In this document: positions 50,433 through 63,760 of the stretch, piece after piece
How positions within the stretch are numbered: position 1 is the stretch's first letter
Layout of the letters: each line of letters begins with the position of its first letter
Source of the DNA: Tyto alba
Lineage: Eukaryota; Chordata; Aves; Strigiformes; Tytonidae
Assembly: GCF_018691265.1 (NCBI RefSeq)
Contig: NW_024881295.1
Span: 13,126,314-13,190,313 of the forward strand
Direction: 5' to 3'
DNA length: 64,000 nucleotides
Made by a program: the position numbers and the translations under genes
Notes under the pieces: model-generated
Told to the model about the DNA's origin: nothing
What the model saw: the letters and a program-made list of their open reading frames with translations, nothing else
Databases searched by the model: none

Positions 50433-53224
50433 CTATTGTTTTTTTCAGGCTGTGCTCTTTTACAAGCACCCCTCAGGGAGGTTAGTTAAACTACTCTAAC
50501 AAGAGCAACTTTTGGCTGCTGTCTCTCCTGAGTGTTAGATGTTTCCTCTTCTGTCATGTGACAGCACATGTCCAGTCTGTGCAACGCGGAATGCGCCTTA
50601 TGGAAAATTGCAAATCTTGGGGAGCAGCCTGCTGTAACCACAGCCATTCATTCCCCTGCAGCCTCATTTGCGTGCACAGGGATGAGGAAAGGCAGCAATG
50701 GTCTGTCTGAACAGTACTCACAAGTACCCTACGCCCATCCCTAACCTTTCTCAGGAACAACATGAGCATGTGCAGGAACTGTATACTCATTGATCTCACT
50801 GTGCTTTTGATAAAACTGATCCCACTTGGAATGAGGGTGCTAGCTCAGTTTCCAGCTCTTCTCTGTTGGATGCCGGTGCTCTACTATTAACTCCACCTTG
50901 TCTCTCTGGGCAGACTTCATTCTGTCTCCAGCAGCTTACTGCTTCTCCCACCTAAGGTTGAATTATGACTTGTTACAATTTTATTCCCCTCACGGGTGGA
51001 AACTGATTTTTCTGATGTTGTTTGTCCTTGCTCATGAAGCCAGATTGCATTTTACTTATTAATTTTTATTTTGAGAGGTCTGTGTATGTAATTGTAAGCA
51101 TTTCTGTATCATTAAATTAATTCATTAGGATGCAACTTCCCATAGGATCAGTGCAGGTTACAAGATTCATGGCACTGATACAAGTACAGTTTCTTCTTGG
51201 GAATTTATGAGAATATGCAATTCTATTATAAGCAGTATAAACAAGTCTTTAATAAACATTTATATTCCTTCTGTCTATGTTTCTAAATGGGTATTGTCAT
51301 AGCTACAAATATTGTATGTACCCAAGCCTCTACTGTGTCTGAAAGCTTTTTGGAACACATACTCACTCTTAGTGATATTTCACATGATTTGACATAATTG
51401 AGGCATTTAAATATTCCTTTAATATAAATAACAAAAGGTAAATAAAATATTATTTCTAAACCTATCCTTATTTGTATATGATGTCTTTTTATAAGCAAAT
51501 TAGATTAAATATGAGAGCATTTTAATGTGGGATAGGTTATTATGAGGCATAGTAAGTTTATATGTAGTAACTCTGATTTTAGAGGTATTTACAGTAATCT
51601 GTGATGAAAATTGCTTTAAGTCCAATGTTTTAAGGGATCAGACAGTATTTTCAAAGACTGTTATTCTGAAAAATATAGTATTTTCTGTTTTTTTAAAAAA
51701 TATGCAGACATCAACAAATGCTGTTCATAAAGCTTCAATGTTCTGTGATTGTATTAGATACAGTAGCTAAATCAGTATTTCTAACTGCATATTTGTAAAT
51801 TTATTTGGCAACCAGGGAAAAAGTTTAGCTGTCAACCAATTATTATTGGATCATTAAATTTTCTTTCAAAGGAAGTTTTATTATGCTGAAATGTGTAGAG
51901 TGCTATAGATGTACCCAGTGTACTCAGCTTCCCCTTGCTTAGATACATTTATTTTTCAATAATTCCTCAGAAATGCCTTTCACTGCAACCCTGTTTCTTG
52001 CGAGGATTATCTGAAATCTGCATTCCGTTAAACATGGAATAAGTAACTATAGGTTGCATCTTGTATGTGAGTTAAAGCTTAGCCCTTTTATGATTTTACC
52101 TCTCCTAATTTTATTGGCTCTATTTCATCTCAGAGTGTAAATATATATACACATTTTACGTTTTTTATATATATATAGCCTTATTTTTCCCTCCTCTAAA
52201 TTGTTTTCTAATGGCAGGTCTGTCCTGTCCTATATATAGGGCATTTCATGCCCACAATGCATTGTCAGTGATCTCTGAGATAGCAACATCAATGCTGATA
52301 TAGTTATTCTATGCAGCACAGCTGGGGGTTCTGTGAGAGATACAACATGAATTCTAAAACCAGTCTAACTGCAGTAACTCTGTATTGCATGTAATCTCAT
52401 TAGCCTGGGTCTTAGCTCTTCTGATAGAGCAGAAATGAATCTGTCTCAAGAACTAGACTGGTTGGTGTTTTGATATACCGGTACCAAGATCTATTGTGCA
52501 AAGATTTTAGAAGGATTTGATAACAAATGGATAGCAGATTCTTACATGGTAGGAGCTACTATCCGAAATCCAGACAGCAATCAGTACTTGTCACACCAGT
52601 AGTAAAATCCTGAGACCAGCTTTTCACCTGGATAAAATGGAGTAGTTAAACTGTGATGAAAATTATGAAAATATCCCAAATGGATATAAGTGTAAAATGG
52701 CAGTTTTTAATGGAGTAAAGGATATGTTTTTCAAATACCTAATGCAACATGGTTGTGATTTAGTGCACAATATTTAGTTAACATCTATTTTGTCATTAGA
52801 ACTAGCAAGCCATTTGTCATATAGGTTTATTCTTTTAATACTGTAACTATGTTCAGTTATTCACTGTAGAAAATGGCTACATGCTGGATGGGAATATAGT
52901 TCCTTCTTTTTATGCAAAACATGCGGGTAATAGGTTTCAGTGAATTATTTTTCTGCTTTGTTCTTATTTAAGCACAATACCATCCAGAGGACACTATATT
53001 TACATACTTACAACATTCTGAAAAAATCTTGTCCATTAAGGTTTTTCTCTTTTCAGGATTTCTGTCCTTATTTTGATAGTCTGGTAGAAGTATATCAGTC
53101 TTATATCTATCGTATTCTCTGCCTTTTTTCAGAAACAGGTCAGGCACTACTGTACTCTAAGAACGAGTACTCTTTTTCTCTCCCCACACTTAAATTTTTT
53201 TCTGCCTTCCTCCTTCTCTCTCTT

Positions 53225-53226
<2 letters not shown>
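50433..53226. other. AT-rich noncoding spacer
   Basis: Short TA tracts at 52140-52150 and 52165-52178. The stretch 51690-51900 is unique, AT-rich and full of homeodomain-like TAAT/ATTA cores, a composition often seen in conserved noncoding elements; nothing more can be said from one sequence. Confidence 0.5.

Positions 53227-53260
<34 letters not shown>
53227..53260. repeat. poly(T) run, 34 T, preceded by a pyrimidine tract
   Basis: A C/T-rich segment from about 53200 runs into 34 consecutive T, then GTTGT and nine G (53266-53274). It is the longest homopolymer of the window. Length in the assembly may be unreliable. Confidence 0.9.
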
Positions 53261-53261
<1 letters not shown>

Positions 53262-55869
53262 TTGTGGGGGGGGGTGCTTGCATTGACTAGGCTGCTTGCC
53301 AAGACCTCTTTCTTTTCTGTGCGCCAGTGGAAAACAGGATCCTTTCCCCTTAACACACCAAAGGAGAACTTGTACTGTTTGGTCTGAAGCTCTGCATCCA
53401 GAGTTTGCTTTACAGAGAGAAAGAAATGGTTGCCCAGAGCTCTGGGTAGTGGGTGAACCACTAACTTGAGCATGAGGCACAGGTCACACACTGTACTTGG
53501 TGGGAGAAAGGTGTTAAGACCAACTCCCCAAGGGAAAAGTGGAAACTCCTACTCATGTCAGCTTCTCTGCCATCAAAAACAGTGAGTCCAGCTGAATTCT
53601 CATGTGTGAAGTCTTTATTCTCCTTTTGATGAGTCTGAGCAAACAGACTGCCCAGCAATTAGTTTGTACACCTGAAGAAACAGCCTTTGACGTACTTGGT
53701 ACTCATGTCACATCAACCTGGAAGCTGATTTTTGGCCTACATGGTCCAAAGTCATTAAGCTAATTCAGCTTTTATTTGAATTTTCTTCAGGTATGTATAG
53801 GCAGAAAGGAAACAGGACAGGCTGAGCTGAGCTCTCCTGTGAAATGATAATTTGACAGTCAGGGTTGAACAGCTGAGAAAAGAGAGAAGTGGCAAAAAGA
53901 AAAAAAAGCAAACAAATGCTGAGCAATAGATTTTGTCTTTTGCATTTTTGTCCTGCCTCTGAGGAGGCAAATGATATACTCCGAAAAGCATTTCTGCCAC
54001 TGTTGATGTAAGCCTACAGATCTGTATGGAATAATTTAAAATGCATAAATGCCTCACTAATTACATCTTGAACAAACATTTAACATAATTTCAGATTTCA
54101 CTTCATCATACTAATGAGCTACAAACAACTGTCCTTTGACCCAAAGCTTACAGCCCGTGGCAATTCCCTTTCTCTTTAGCATACTATAATGTCTTTAGAT
54201 GACATTTTTACAGTACAACATAGTTAATAATTTGGTCTTTTAGAAGAAAATGAAATAGAGGGTATTCTTCAAGGGAGTTAAAACTGTCAGAATTATGCTG
54301 CCTATGAGGGGTTTAATGAAACGGGAACAGGAGCATAAAAGTGACTTTCGAACACAGAATTTTATGATAAATACATTGAGTTCTTTTTGTTTCAAATCCA
54401 GATTTTGTTTATAGAAATATTGTGCCAATAACAAAAGAAGATAGACACTGGAATTACTTACTCAGTTACAGGAGTAAACTTGCAAATGCTTTGACTTCAT
54501 CTGGTATGGTCCTATGTGTTCACAGAATTTAAAGAATTTTTTTAATAGTTATAAGTATCTTTATGAAATTCTTAAACTTGTTGTTGTTTTTTAAAAATAA
54601 GTACTGGAAACAACCTTAAAGTCTAAAAAAAAAGATGTTAATGGCAGGCAAAAATCCAAGTGCTTATTCTGCTTCATTCTGCATCTAATTTTTCCCTCTC
54701 TTCTGTTATCTGAAGACACATAAGCAGTCCCTGCTCTTGCAGAATCTCAGCAGTTTACAGTCTTTCTTGTACTTTCCCAATACACAATGGTCAATTGCCT
54801 CATCATTAAAAAGAATTATACTCTACTGAATCCACAAAAGCAGTATGGAAAGTTTAAAGATTTTGGTTTATCCTTTCATAGTACAGAAGTGATCAGAATG
54901 CAGTTTTCCAGTTACCTTCCAGCTAAATCATGAATTATGTTAATCTTGCTCTTTTTATGCCCACAAATTGCACATTCTGTGATACACATTAACACATTTT
55001 CTACAGGTGTAGTGTAGTGTGCTTCCTTTGAGCACCAGTACATAATGTAACTGTTAAGGGCACTCTACTGGAAGAATGAGACATAGAGTTGAACCTCCTT
55101 AAATTAAGAAGTCATTGAACACTCTTGCAGGGTATAAGCTTGTTATAGTTTAGAGCTTAAACACCCATGGGCTGGTTAAGTGCATCACTTGACTGTTGTA
55201 TATTTCACTAGAGGATAAATAAATGTTTATCATTTAATTTACTGAAGCTTCTGGACTTCTAAGTCCTTTTCTGGATCTATTAGTATTAATTTAAAGAAAA
55301 TTAATTATTTCATAATCAACATGTTTCACAAACTAAGACAACAAAATGGAGCAGGATAATGTGAATAAATTTCTGAGACAGACTGGAGCAAAGGGCTGGA
55401 CATTGGTTTGTAGGAACTTTCTCCAGGCTGGTCTAAAGTTCACAGCCAAAAGAAGGGAATCTTTCTGCTGTTATCTGTACCTTCTATATCAGGTCCTTCA
55501 GCTCTGTATGATCCAATTCAACCATCTGTAACATCACAGTACCTATATCATACTATTTCTCCCAGTGGAAATAGTCAAATTATTATAATTAATCAAACCA
55601 TTAAGTACTTTGTTGAACTGGGACTTAAACAGAGGAGCCAGAAAACAGCTGAAGGCAAAATAGAGCCTATGCATTTTAATCTTTTCTTTCTCCCCATAAA
55701 TATACTTCACAGGACATATCACGTTGTTTTGAAAAAAACCTGCATTTTAAGCACAGTTTGTCCCATAATCTGTATCACACATTTGGCAGCCTATGTAACT
55801 TTGATAATGGAAAATAAATTATCACACACAGAATACTAACATGTTAATTATGCTTTTCATTGGCTTCAG

Positions 55870-55897
55870 CTAAATCCATGTTTTGTAATGGATTTAG
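55870..55897. other. perfect 10-bp inverted repeat
   Basis: CTAAATCCAT and ATGGATTTAG are exact inverse complements separated by eight bases (GTTTTGTA). It could form a hairpin or bind a dimeric factor. There is no downstream T run or gene to suggest a terminator. Confidence 0.7.
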
Positions 55898-58743
55898 GCA
55901 TATGGAACTACAGCCCAGAGGCTGAAATAACAGCTTGTTTTTTTGCAGGGCTTACAGATCATAGAAATCATGTTGTCGAAGTGTCTTCAAAATGACCTTT
56001 TGATGGGAAGACAAAGGATGGCACTGAACACATACCACATACTCATTTATAATTACTAGAGGAACTGGTCTGAGCAAGAATATATTAGCTGATAATGTTA
56101 ATTATTTAAGAAAGAACAACAGAATAAATTTGCATGTAGATGCTATATATGGAAAGCAATGGTAGTGAATCTATGTAATACAGGACCTGAAGCAATCACA
56201 TTTATTTTATGGACATGCAAAACTGATGAAGAAGAAGGTGACTTTTTATTGCAGATGTACTTCAGGCATTAATTTATTAACAATATAAGAATGAATAATA
56301 AATGCTTGAAATAAGCTGTGCTTTTCATGTCTGTCAATAATGAGGATATAATTAAAAGTAATTTGCAAATGGGAAGTCTTGTGTGAAATAAAGTTCTTAA
56401 GTAAAATTAATATCTTCAGTGAACTGACGAAAATGTTTTTCTCAGAAATAATTACAGGAATTTATAGTAGATATTTACTAATGAACTCATACACATTAGA
56501 AATAAAAGATGTTTTTTCTCACCTGTTGAATGTTATAAAGCAAGAAAGATGGCATAGGGAAACTTTATGACTTGGAATATACCTGATTTTAAAGGTAAGT
56601 TATCTATGGTACTTGCTTCAAGATCATTAGAGTGCTAATTACTTCATGATACATACAGGACAACACAGCAGTTAAAGCTCTAGACAAGAGTTTCTGTTTG
56701 TCAGTCTGTGAGTCTGACTTCTGAGTGGTGAGCTTCTCAGAGGGCACTCTCTTAATGGTATCTTCAATGCAAGGTAAAAACCACCAAAACTCTACAAGAT
56801 GAAAAAAAAAAAAAAATCTAATAATTCATACATCTTCACCTTCTTTTTGGTTATCTCATTACGTAGAGAATGTATTTGTATCTGAAACCAAAGATGTTTA
56901 TTGAAACCTGGTGTTTTCTACAGAAACCACTCTCTAGGAAGCTTAGTTGTCAATCCCTTACACCAAGAGAAGCGGCTTGCAGGATGAATATATATGTTTA
57001 TTAACACTTTGAGGAACCCAGACTCTTCCAGCCAGTGAATTCCCAGATTTGGATACATTCCTCAGTCCTGTCCCAACCTCCTGTCAGCACAGAGCCCCAA
57101 ACTACACACTCATTTCCAAGGGAAAGAAAGGTGGGCATGTGGGCAAAAAATAAGCCATAGGAAATGATCAGTCCACCATGTGCCCAGGTAGAATGACTGG
57201 AGGACTAATGTCCAAATGAGCCACTGTGACATTCTCCAGTCATGAACATGCATGACTGTGAACACAAACTCGTATTTTCAAATTCTTTGTGTCTATAGGA
57301 TTTAGTATGGCCTGCACCATGCATTTGGGTTAAAGCCTAACTCCTTGATGGACAGATTATGTCTCAGATGTCAAATGACAGTGAAATTACACAAGCAGCA
57401 CTGTACTCAATGTCTTTTTGTGTTCCTCAGGCCTCTAAATTTCTCATGTGCAAGAATAAACAATATGTGTTTAAGAATAAACAATGAATAAATGAATAAG
57501 CAGAGAGTTTTGATCTCTTGCCTTACCGCCAGTCTGCCCCTGAGGGCTGTTCCTATCTGAAACATGAGCTCCCTGCCAGTGAAGCTTGAGATGAACATAC
57601 CCATGTAGCTGTGGGCTTGCAAGGGCTGGTGCACTGACCTGTGATCTGTGTAAGCAGATTGTGAAGCTTTTCTGGTAAAGAAAGATGTCATACATGAGAA
57701 CACAGCAGTGTGCTTGAGGATGTAGGTTTGTAATTAAGTTTCAATTGGGATAGAAAATATCCTGTTTCTTAATGCTTTTTGGTTTTGTGAAACGAGCTTG
57801 TATTAACTATGAGAGAGTTTCATTTGGGATCAAGGTTGCTCTGAACACATATCACATATAATTAAATTATTGTCTATCTTAGTTATCAAGAGCCAACTAT
57901 TGTATTATTTATTCATCATCTTAACACTTTCTCATAGGGCACCTATGAGATAAGGAAGAACTGATAGCTTTCCTGGTCACAGAATGGCTGAAGATTGCAT
58001 ATACTGGAGTAGCAATTTGAAATCTCTAATATCTAGATCCATGTGACTTGTTGAAAAATTAGGGAAGGAAAGACAGTGAGGGAGCTGGGGTTTCAGTCCT
58101 ACTCTTCCGAACAGTCTCTTCAAGTTCCAGAACAATGGAATTATAATACTGATCTCTTTTTTCTTCCTTTCTCCAATTGTGAATTTGCTTTGTTCACAAT
58201 TTTCTTCAACATCCCCCCACTTATGACCTTTCCCTTATCCCTCCTGTTCCAGGTTGCCAGTTCTCCTCTAATATTATACTAGACACTAGACTTCCATTCC
58301 CCAAAGGAGAGACATCTGTCTCATATGCAATTCTGGTGAGATACATAAATAGAGGCCTTATAAAGGTCTGTTCTGCAATCTGTATTTTAAAACTAATGTT
58401 TTATTGCTATCAGCATACTTTGGAAAGGTGGCTATGATTATTGCCATTCAGACTTTACATTTTTAGTTTTCTGGTTCTGGAAAAATATTTAGAAAGGGTT
58501 TCAGCTGTTCTTGTTGCCAACACAGCAGTTATAAATGCTATTTAAGCAGCAGTGTGTATAAGAGTTTATATGTTCCTTAGGAAGCAAATAGAAAATACAA
58601 ACCTTTAATAATGTATAAGGATTCAGGACTGAAAGATTTGTACCTACATCTAGAAAAAAGCTGAGACCTGCACCCTGCACTCCCTTTTCTTCCAAATGAG
58701 TTATATGAACAATAATATAAGAAAACCTCACCAAAATCAACCA

Positions 58744-58761
58744 GATCTTATTATTAAGATC
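58744..58761. other. 7-bp inverted repeat
   Basis: GATCTTA and TAAGATC flank a four-base TTAT loop. Small and possibly chance. Confidence 0.5.
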
Positions 58762-61700
58762 CCTTAATGTCAGGATATTTTATGGGTATGAATTTAAGGA
58801 TGCGTAATAGTTCCTGTTCCATTCAAAGATAATCTGCTGCATAAATGTCTTAATATAACATGGGTCAATTGTTTTAATTAGGATTATTAAGTCTCTTATT
58901 CCCTCAGTTTTGTGTGATGGCAATTCCTAAGTCTAAGTATAACCGGTATCTCTTGTAACTTCAGAAAACCCCAGGATGTTATGCTTTGAAAAGTTCATAA
59001 TAGTTAACTTTTGAAATAGTGACTTTTTGAAACCATTCCACATTTTTCATAACTTCAAAGCTTTCATTAAAAAGAATTGTAACATCTACTATTTGTGTAA
59101 GAATGGCATACTGACATACAGACTTGGAAAATATCTTGCACTTGGTGTGTAATAAATCTGCTTTTCAGATTTGTTGAACATATTAAACCATTCTTACTGG
59201 AAAGGAAAATAATCTTTGAATTTTGTCTTACTATAACTGGAGCATTAATGTGCTGATTATTTGAAATTAATGAGAGATATACAGTTGACAGAACATTCAT
59301 TTTATTTCCTTCACTTTTATTTCCTCTGTTTCAAAAATCATGTTTTTCTTTTTTCTGCACAACTTAGTAAAGAATAGGGAGTAAGGAATATAGTAGAGAT
59401 TTTAAGACAGACTACAGCCTGGAAAACATACAAGTAGGGGAGTTTTTTTTACAATAATTGACTTTTTTTATTCGATGAATGAAGCAAAAAAAAGAATTAG
59501 TACCATTTTTGGAGAATGTAAAGGGGGAAACATGAATTTCTTCCAATGACTAGGAGTATCGAAAGACCTTGTTTTCTGCCAGCAGGTAACTTGAGTCTTT
59601 AGAGACAGTTAAAGATCTGTCTATCTATTCTGAAACTACAAAGAAAGTTGCTTTTAATTCAACACATATATTTGAAGATGAAATTATGAAACTTCTTTTG
59701 CTAAGTGTCATCATTTTGATAGGTTTTCCACCAGCTGCAGTACTAGCAAAACATGAAACAAACTTTATCATGTGAACATTAAATATTCAGTCTAATACTA
59801 ATATCAAGTGCTGATTTTCTTCCAATTTTAATGCAGCTGGAAGCTGACAATGAAGTCCAATCTAAGCTCTAATGTTGCCGATGCAATAAAAATGATAATT
59901 TTCATTGCAGTAACAGTAATGGTAGATACAAAATTCTTTTCAGAAATCCAAAATTTGAGCCAATTTGGCTCAGGTACATTTGTACCAACTTCATGATTCC
60001 AATGAGCCTTCAAGCCTGTAAATGCAGAAGCAGAGATTCAACAAAATTCATATTTTAATTTGAAAGAAAATTACATCTCATCGTGTAAATGTTCTGAAGA
60101 GATAGAGTTGGTGACCTTCTTAAGAGAAATAACCATGGCCACTCAGTAACAACCAAACAAGAAGAATGAGAAAACTGTACTGGAAGAATATTACAGAAAG
60201 ATACTTGATAATGTGTTTTTGCAGGCACAAAGCAAGTCTTTAACAGTAGATAGTTCTGACTGTAAATAGGGAGATATAACTTTAATACTAGGTATACTAT
60301 ACTCCTGGCTGCAGTAAAAACCTATTGTGAGATACGGTTTGACAATTTTAATTTTTGTTTTAGTTATATATGCCTATTCTTCACTTATTATCTTAAAATA
60401 TGGTGTACTGATGACAATAAAAAGGAGATGGATTCACAGGCAGCTATGACAATGTGAATGGCTTTCAAAGTGGTAGACAGAGAAGGAGGGGATTTTTAGG
60501 AATAAAGATAATGTGTGTTGGAATGTATTCCCTGTACAACAAAAAAATTCTGTTATGGGCAAAAGAGTAAGAAGTTGCAACTAAACCTCAAACAGATTCA
60601 GAATATAAGTAAAATTTCAGTAAAGTTTTCGATTGAGTTGTACACCTTTGCTTTCTTATAATGCTTATTCCTCCCTGAGTTTCAACTTTCCAAAAGAAAA
60701 AAAAAATTCCAAGTTCATCATGGAGAATGTAGAGGGAAAATTGACTATATTGTAATTACCTTTTCCAGTTTAATTTCACAGGCCTTACAAAAAATGAGTA
60801 AGGGTTTTCAGCCAGATCAGATTGTTTATTCTGCCCAAACTCCATCCCTCTGATCAGCTTTTGTTGCAGACTCTGGTATCACAGATTCCCTCTTTTATAG
60901 AGATAGGAAATTAAAGAAAAATGGTACATTTTTAAAGGTAGATTGATAGGGAAGATAGGAAGACTATCTAATCCTACAATATTAAATGTTTTTATTATTG
61001 CAATCCTTGCTACAGTTTTGCTGTATAGAAACTGCATTATAAAGAAGAGAGAAGTTAATTCTACAGAACAGAGCAGTATATTGCAAAATGTCATATATTT
61101 GCATCTCATAAGGGATTGATCTGGTGGAATAAATGTTGAAACTGAAAGTCATCTAACTGCTTTGTCTTTTCCACTGTTTCCTCTCTTCTTTATTGTTAGT
61201 TTATGTTCAATATTTTGCTTGAATTAAGTGCTTTTTTTACAATCCAGAATTTCTAGTGTTATGTCCCTGCTTCTGTTAGCACTTAAATTTATATCCAAAA
61301 TATCATCTACTATTCTGTACTGCAGACATGAACTACACTCACAACAGGCCATCTTCGTTATAGCAGCCCTGGGTTGTATAACATTTTTAATAAAATTACT
61401 CTTATTTTCAATAAAGAAATAATCACATATTCAAATAAATACCATGCAAAGACAGTTGTTCCTTCTAAAAGGACTCCAGCAGCAACATAGGCACTAAAAG
61501 GGCTGGATTTGTGCTGGATGCATCTCAGTAGCAGCTGTGGGGTGAAAAGAGAATGTCCCATAGGTAATGCAGCTTTCTGTGAAGAACCAAGGAGCACAGA
61601 ATATGCTCTCCATGATTCATCATTCTTCCTCTTCAAGTGCATGATGCAGATTCTGTAATAAATGGGCATCTGTAAAAAGCATTGTCAAGGGACATTGTTA

Positions 61701-62291
61701 CAAGGGCAGCAGTCTGCTTTCTGCTTGCGGGAAAGAAACTCTGCATGATGAGCGCCTCTCTGCACATAAATTAGTACAACACTCCCAGAATCTTCATACT
61801 GAGTGACCATAAAGATGAACAACCTGATGAAAAATGTGCTCTAGTTAATGCAAATCTGAAGAAATTCAGTATATATCAAAAGAACTATTTAATCTATTTC
61901 AGTTTCATTCAAATGCTTGCAACACTACAACTTCATCTTCTGCAATAAGGCTTTGTAAATTAGCATGCAGGTATAATTAAAATATAAATATAATATTAGG
62001 TAAAATTACAAAGGAAAGTAAAAGTATGCTTGCTGCCTCACCTGTAACACTGTACTGCCTTTGACATTTTGACCATTACTAGTACCTCTAGAAGCAGTTG
62101 AAAAATACATGAAAAAAAAAAAAACAAACCCAAACAGTAGATTACTTTCAGTCACTACAGACCTAAATTATTTTTAAGGTGGTGATTGACTGATGACAGT
62201 TTCTGCACTCTCGTGAGTAATTCAGAAATAAATCAACTAAAAACACCCATTTCATCTTTTTCTTCCTTTTTTATTTGTTTAGGCCACCATA

Positions 62292-63182
62292 TCAAAATGT
62301 GTGTTTCAGAAAACATGGAAACACTTCTGTATTGGAGATATTGGTGTTCAGATGCTGATCATTCAATAGTTTATTCCAGTTACAGGGAGTTTCCTCCACA
62401 GATTTTTTCCCCCATATATCCTCTGACAAAGCCTGAATGTTGTCCAGAATGGCAATATGAAACTTGGTGTCCTCAGTTTTCATGAATTTCACAAAATCTA
62501 TGGCAAACTGACTTTGGTCTATCACATTTAGAGTCTCACTCACAGACTTGCTGACAAGTACATAGAGGTTGTCATCTTTGAAGTAATGTATCTGGAGGAG
62601 AAATATCCCTGTAACCTGAGTGGTAAATGGAGTCAGTGAAAAAGTCCATTCTGACTTCAAAAGGCTGTTCCAGTGATTTTAAGGCTGGTACTGATGAGCC
62701 TCAATACAGGCCATAAACATCTGCCTCTTCCCCAGGCTTTTTTTGAACATGCAGCAGTTCCCTAGAGGAAAGTGGCAGCTCACTTAAGCCTTCAAGCCCT
62801 TCTGGAGGGCCTCTCGCCATAGTTACCTCTCATCTAGCATCACACTGTGCAGCTGGGATTTGCTGGTTACCCCACACAGGTGGTCAAACTCAACAGAGAA
62901 TTTGTCCTGACAGTCAAAGCAGCTGTTTCCCCCTAAGTCGTTCCAGGGGGTTGGTAGCACAATGTGCCTGTTTATTTGGCTGGGGGTGAAATTGTTCTCG
63001 TGACAAGTCTCCATGCGGGCAGTCTTCTGCCTCACCACCTTGACATCTTGGACCAGAGCGGAGAGATCTTGGACAACTCTGGCCAAAGTCCCTGGGAGGA
63101 GGCTGGCGCAGGCGGCCACAAACGAGAGATGCCTTCTCCAGCTTGTGCAGCTCCTGCCTTGCGCACGTGCTGGGGGTGAGGG
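62292..63182 (-). pseudogene. possible decayed coding sequence, unidentified
   Basis: One minus-strand frame runs from 63182 down to 62292 with only three internal stops, all TAA (62823-62825, 62784-62786, 62679-62681). It gives an open block of 119 codons, a gap region of about 55 codons, then an open block of about 126 codons ending in a TGA. The two open blocks read like mixed globular protein, with no low-complexity bias, but I recognise no family, motif or splice pattern. It may be a retropseudogene, exons of an unannotated gene with intronic stops between them, or chance. Chance blocks of this size occur elsewhere in the window, so confidence is low. Confidence 0.2.
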
Positions 63183-63760
63183 CTATCCAAAGGGCAGGAG
63201 ACTGCAGGTGAGGGGAGGGCACATGGGTCTCTTCGTGCTGGAGGGGAAAGGCACAAGATGGTGGCGGGAAGGGGCCTGGGCTGAGGGCACACAGTTTGTG
63301 ACCTCACAGTGGCACCGGGGCAGCGCTGGTGGGGGCCAAGGTTGGGGGCAAGGGTAGGGAAAGGCCTCCACCGGCAACCAGACCAAGCTGAGGTGATGTC
63401 CTGCCAAACGCTGCCAATGTCACCGCAGTGAAAAGACCTGAGCAGGCGATGCAGAGCCACCATGGAGGAGAACAGATATCCTTCTTCTGTTCTACCTCCT
63501 CCTCCTTTTGCTGCTCTACCTCCTCTCCTCTCCCTGTCTTGAGACAGCTGCCATTGTGTCACCTCCCCTGCATGCCTCTTTGTCCCCAGGCCTGTGCCTG
63601 GCCCGTGTGTGCATGGGACCCCCTGGTCCCTGTGGGACCAACTGAGGTTGGCTGGGTGGGCGCAGTGCTGGGCACATTCACCTCACTGAGGTTTGTTCTT
63701 GGTACTCTTCTTCCTGCCATTCTCCACAGCTGCTGAATCTCCCCAGCCTCCTCTCCTCTC
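62820..63760. promoter_or_regulatory. GC- and CpG-rich block, possible CpG island
   Basis: From about 62990 to 63430 roughly 17 or more CpG dinucleotides occur, against near absence in most of the window, together with G-rich runs (63317-63359) and an E-box CACGTG at 63164-63169 inside the palindrome GCACGTGC. From 63430 to 63850 the plus strand becomes strongly pyrimidine-rich. Frames up to 176 codons here lie on both strands and in several phases, as expected from GC-rich DNA. A promoter or first exon of a gene beyond the right edge is a reasonable guess; a GC-rich repeat is the main alternative. Confidence 0.4.

Larger units (their letters stand above)
53275..62290. other. AT-rich noncoding stretch
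   Basis: No gene or clear mobile element. A segment at 53300-53540 is less AT-rich, with overlapping minus-strand frames, but has no domain. Inverted repeats are at 55870-55897 and 58744-58761. A-runs of 15 (56802-56816) and 13 (62112-62124) are present. Open frames up to about 103 codons show nothing recognisable. Confidence 0.6.

Noticed and set aside
53400..53470. GGTTGCCCAGAGCTCTGGGT resembling a CR1 3' segment
   Set aside because: The match is about 20 bp and neighbouring CR1 motifs are missing.
53147..53491. Open frames with long Lys or Phe runs
   Set aside because: They are translations of the 34-T homopolymer.
63317..63359. G-rich run considered as a G-quadruplex
   Set aside because: The first loop is eight bases, just outside the usual rule. 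It is kept only as part of the GC-rich block.
63032..63562. 176-codon minus-strand open frame rich in Pro, Ser and Cys
   Set aside because: GC-rich composition gives several overlapping frames on both strands here. The residue mix looks like translated noncoding DNA.
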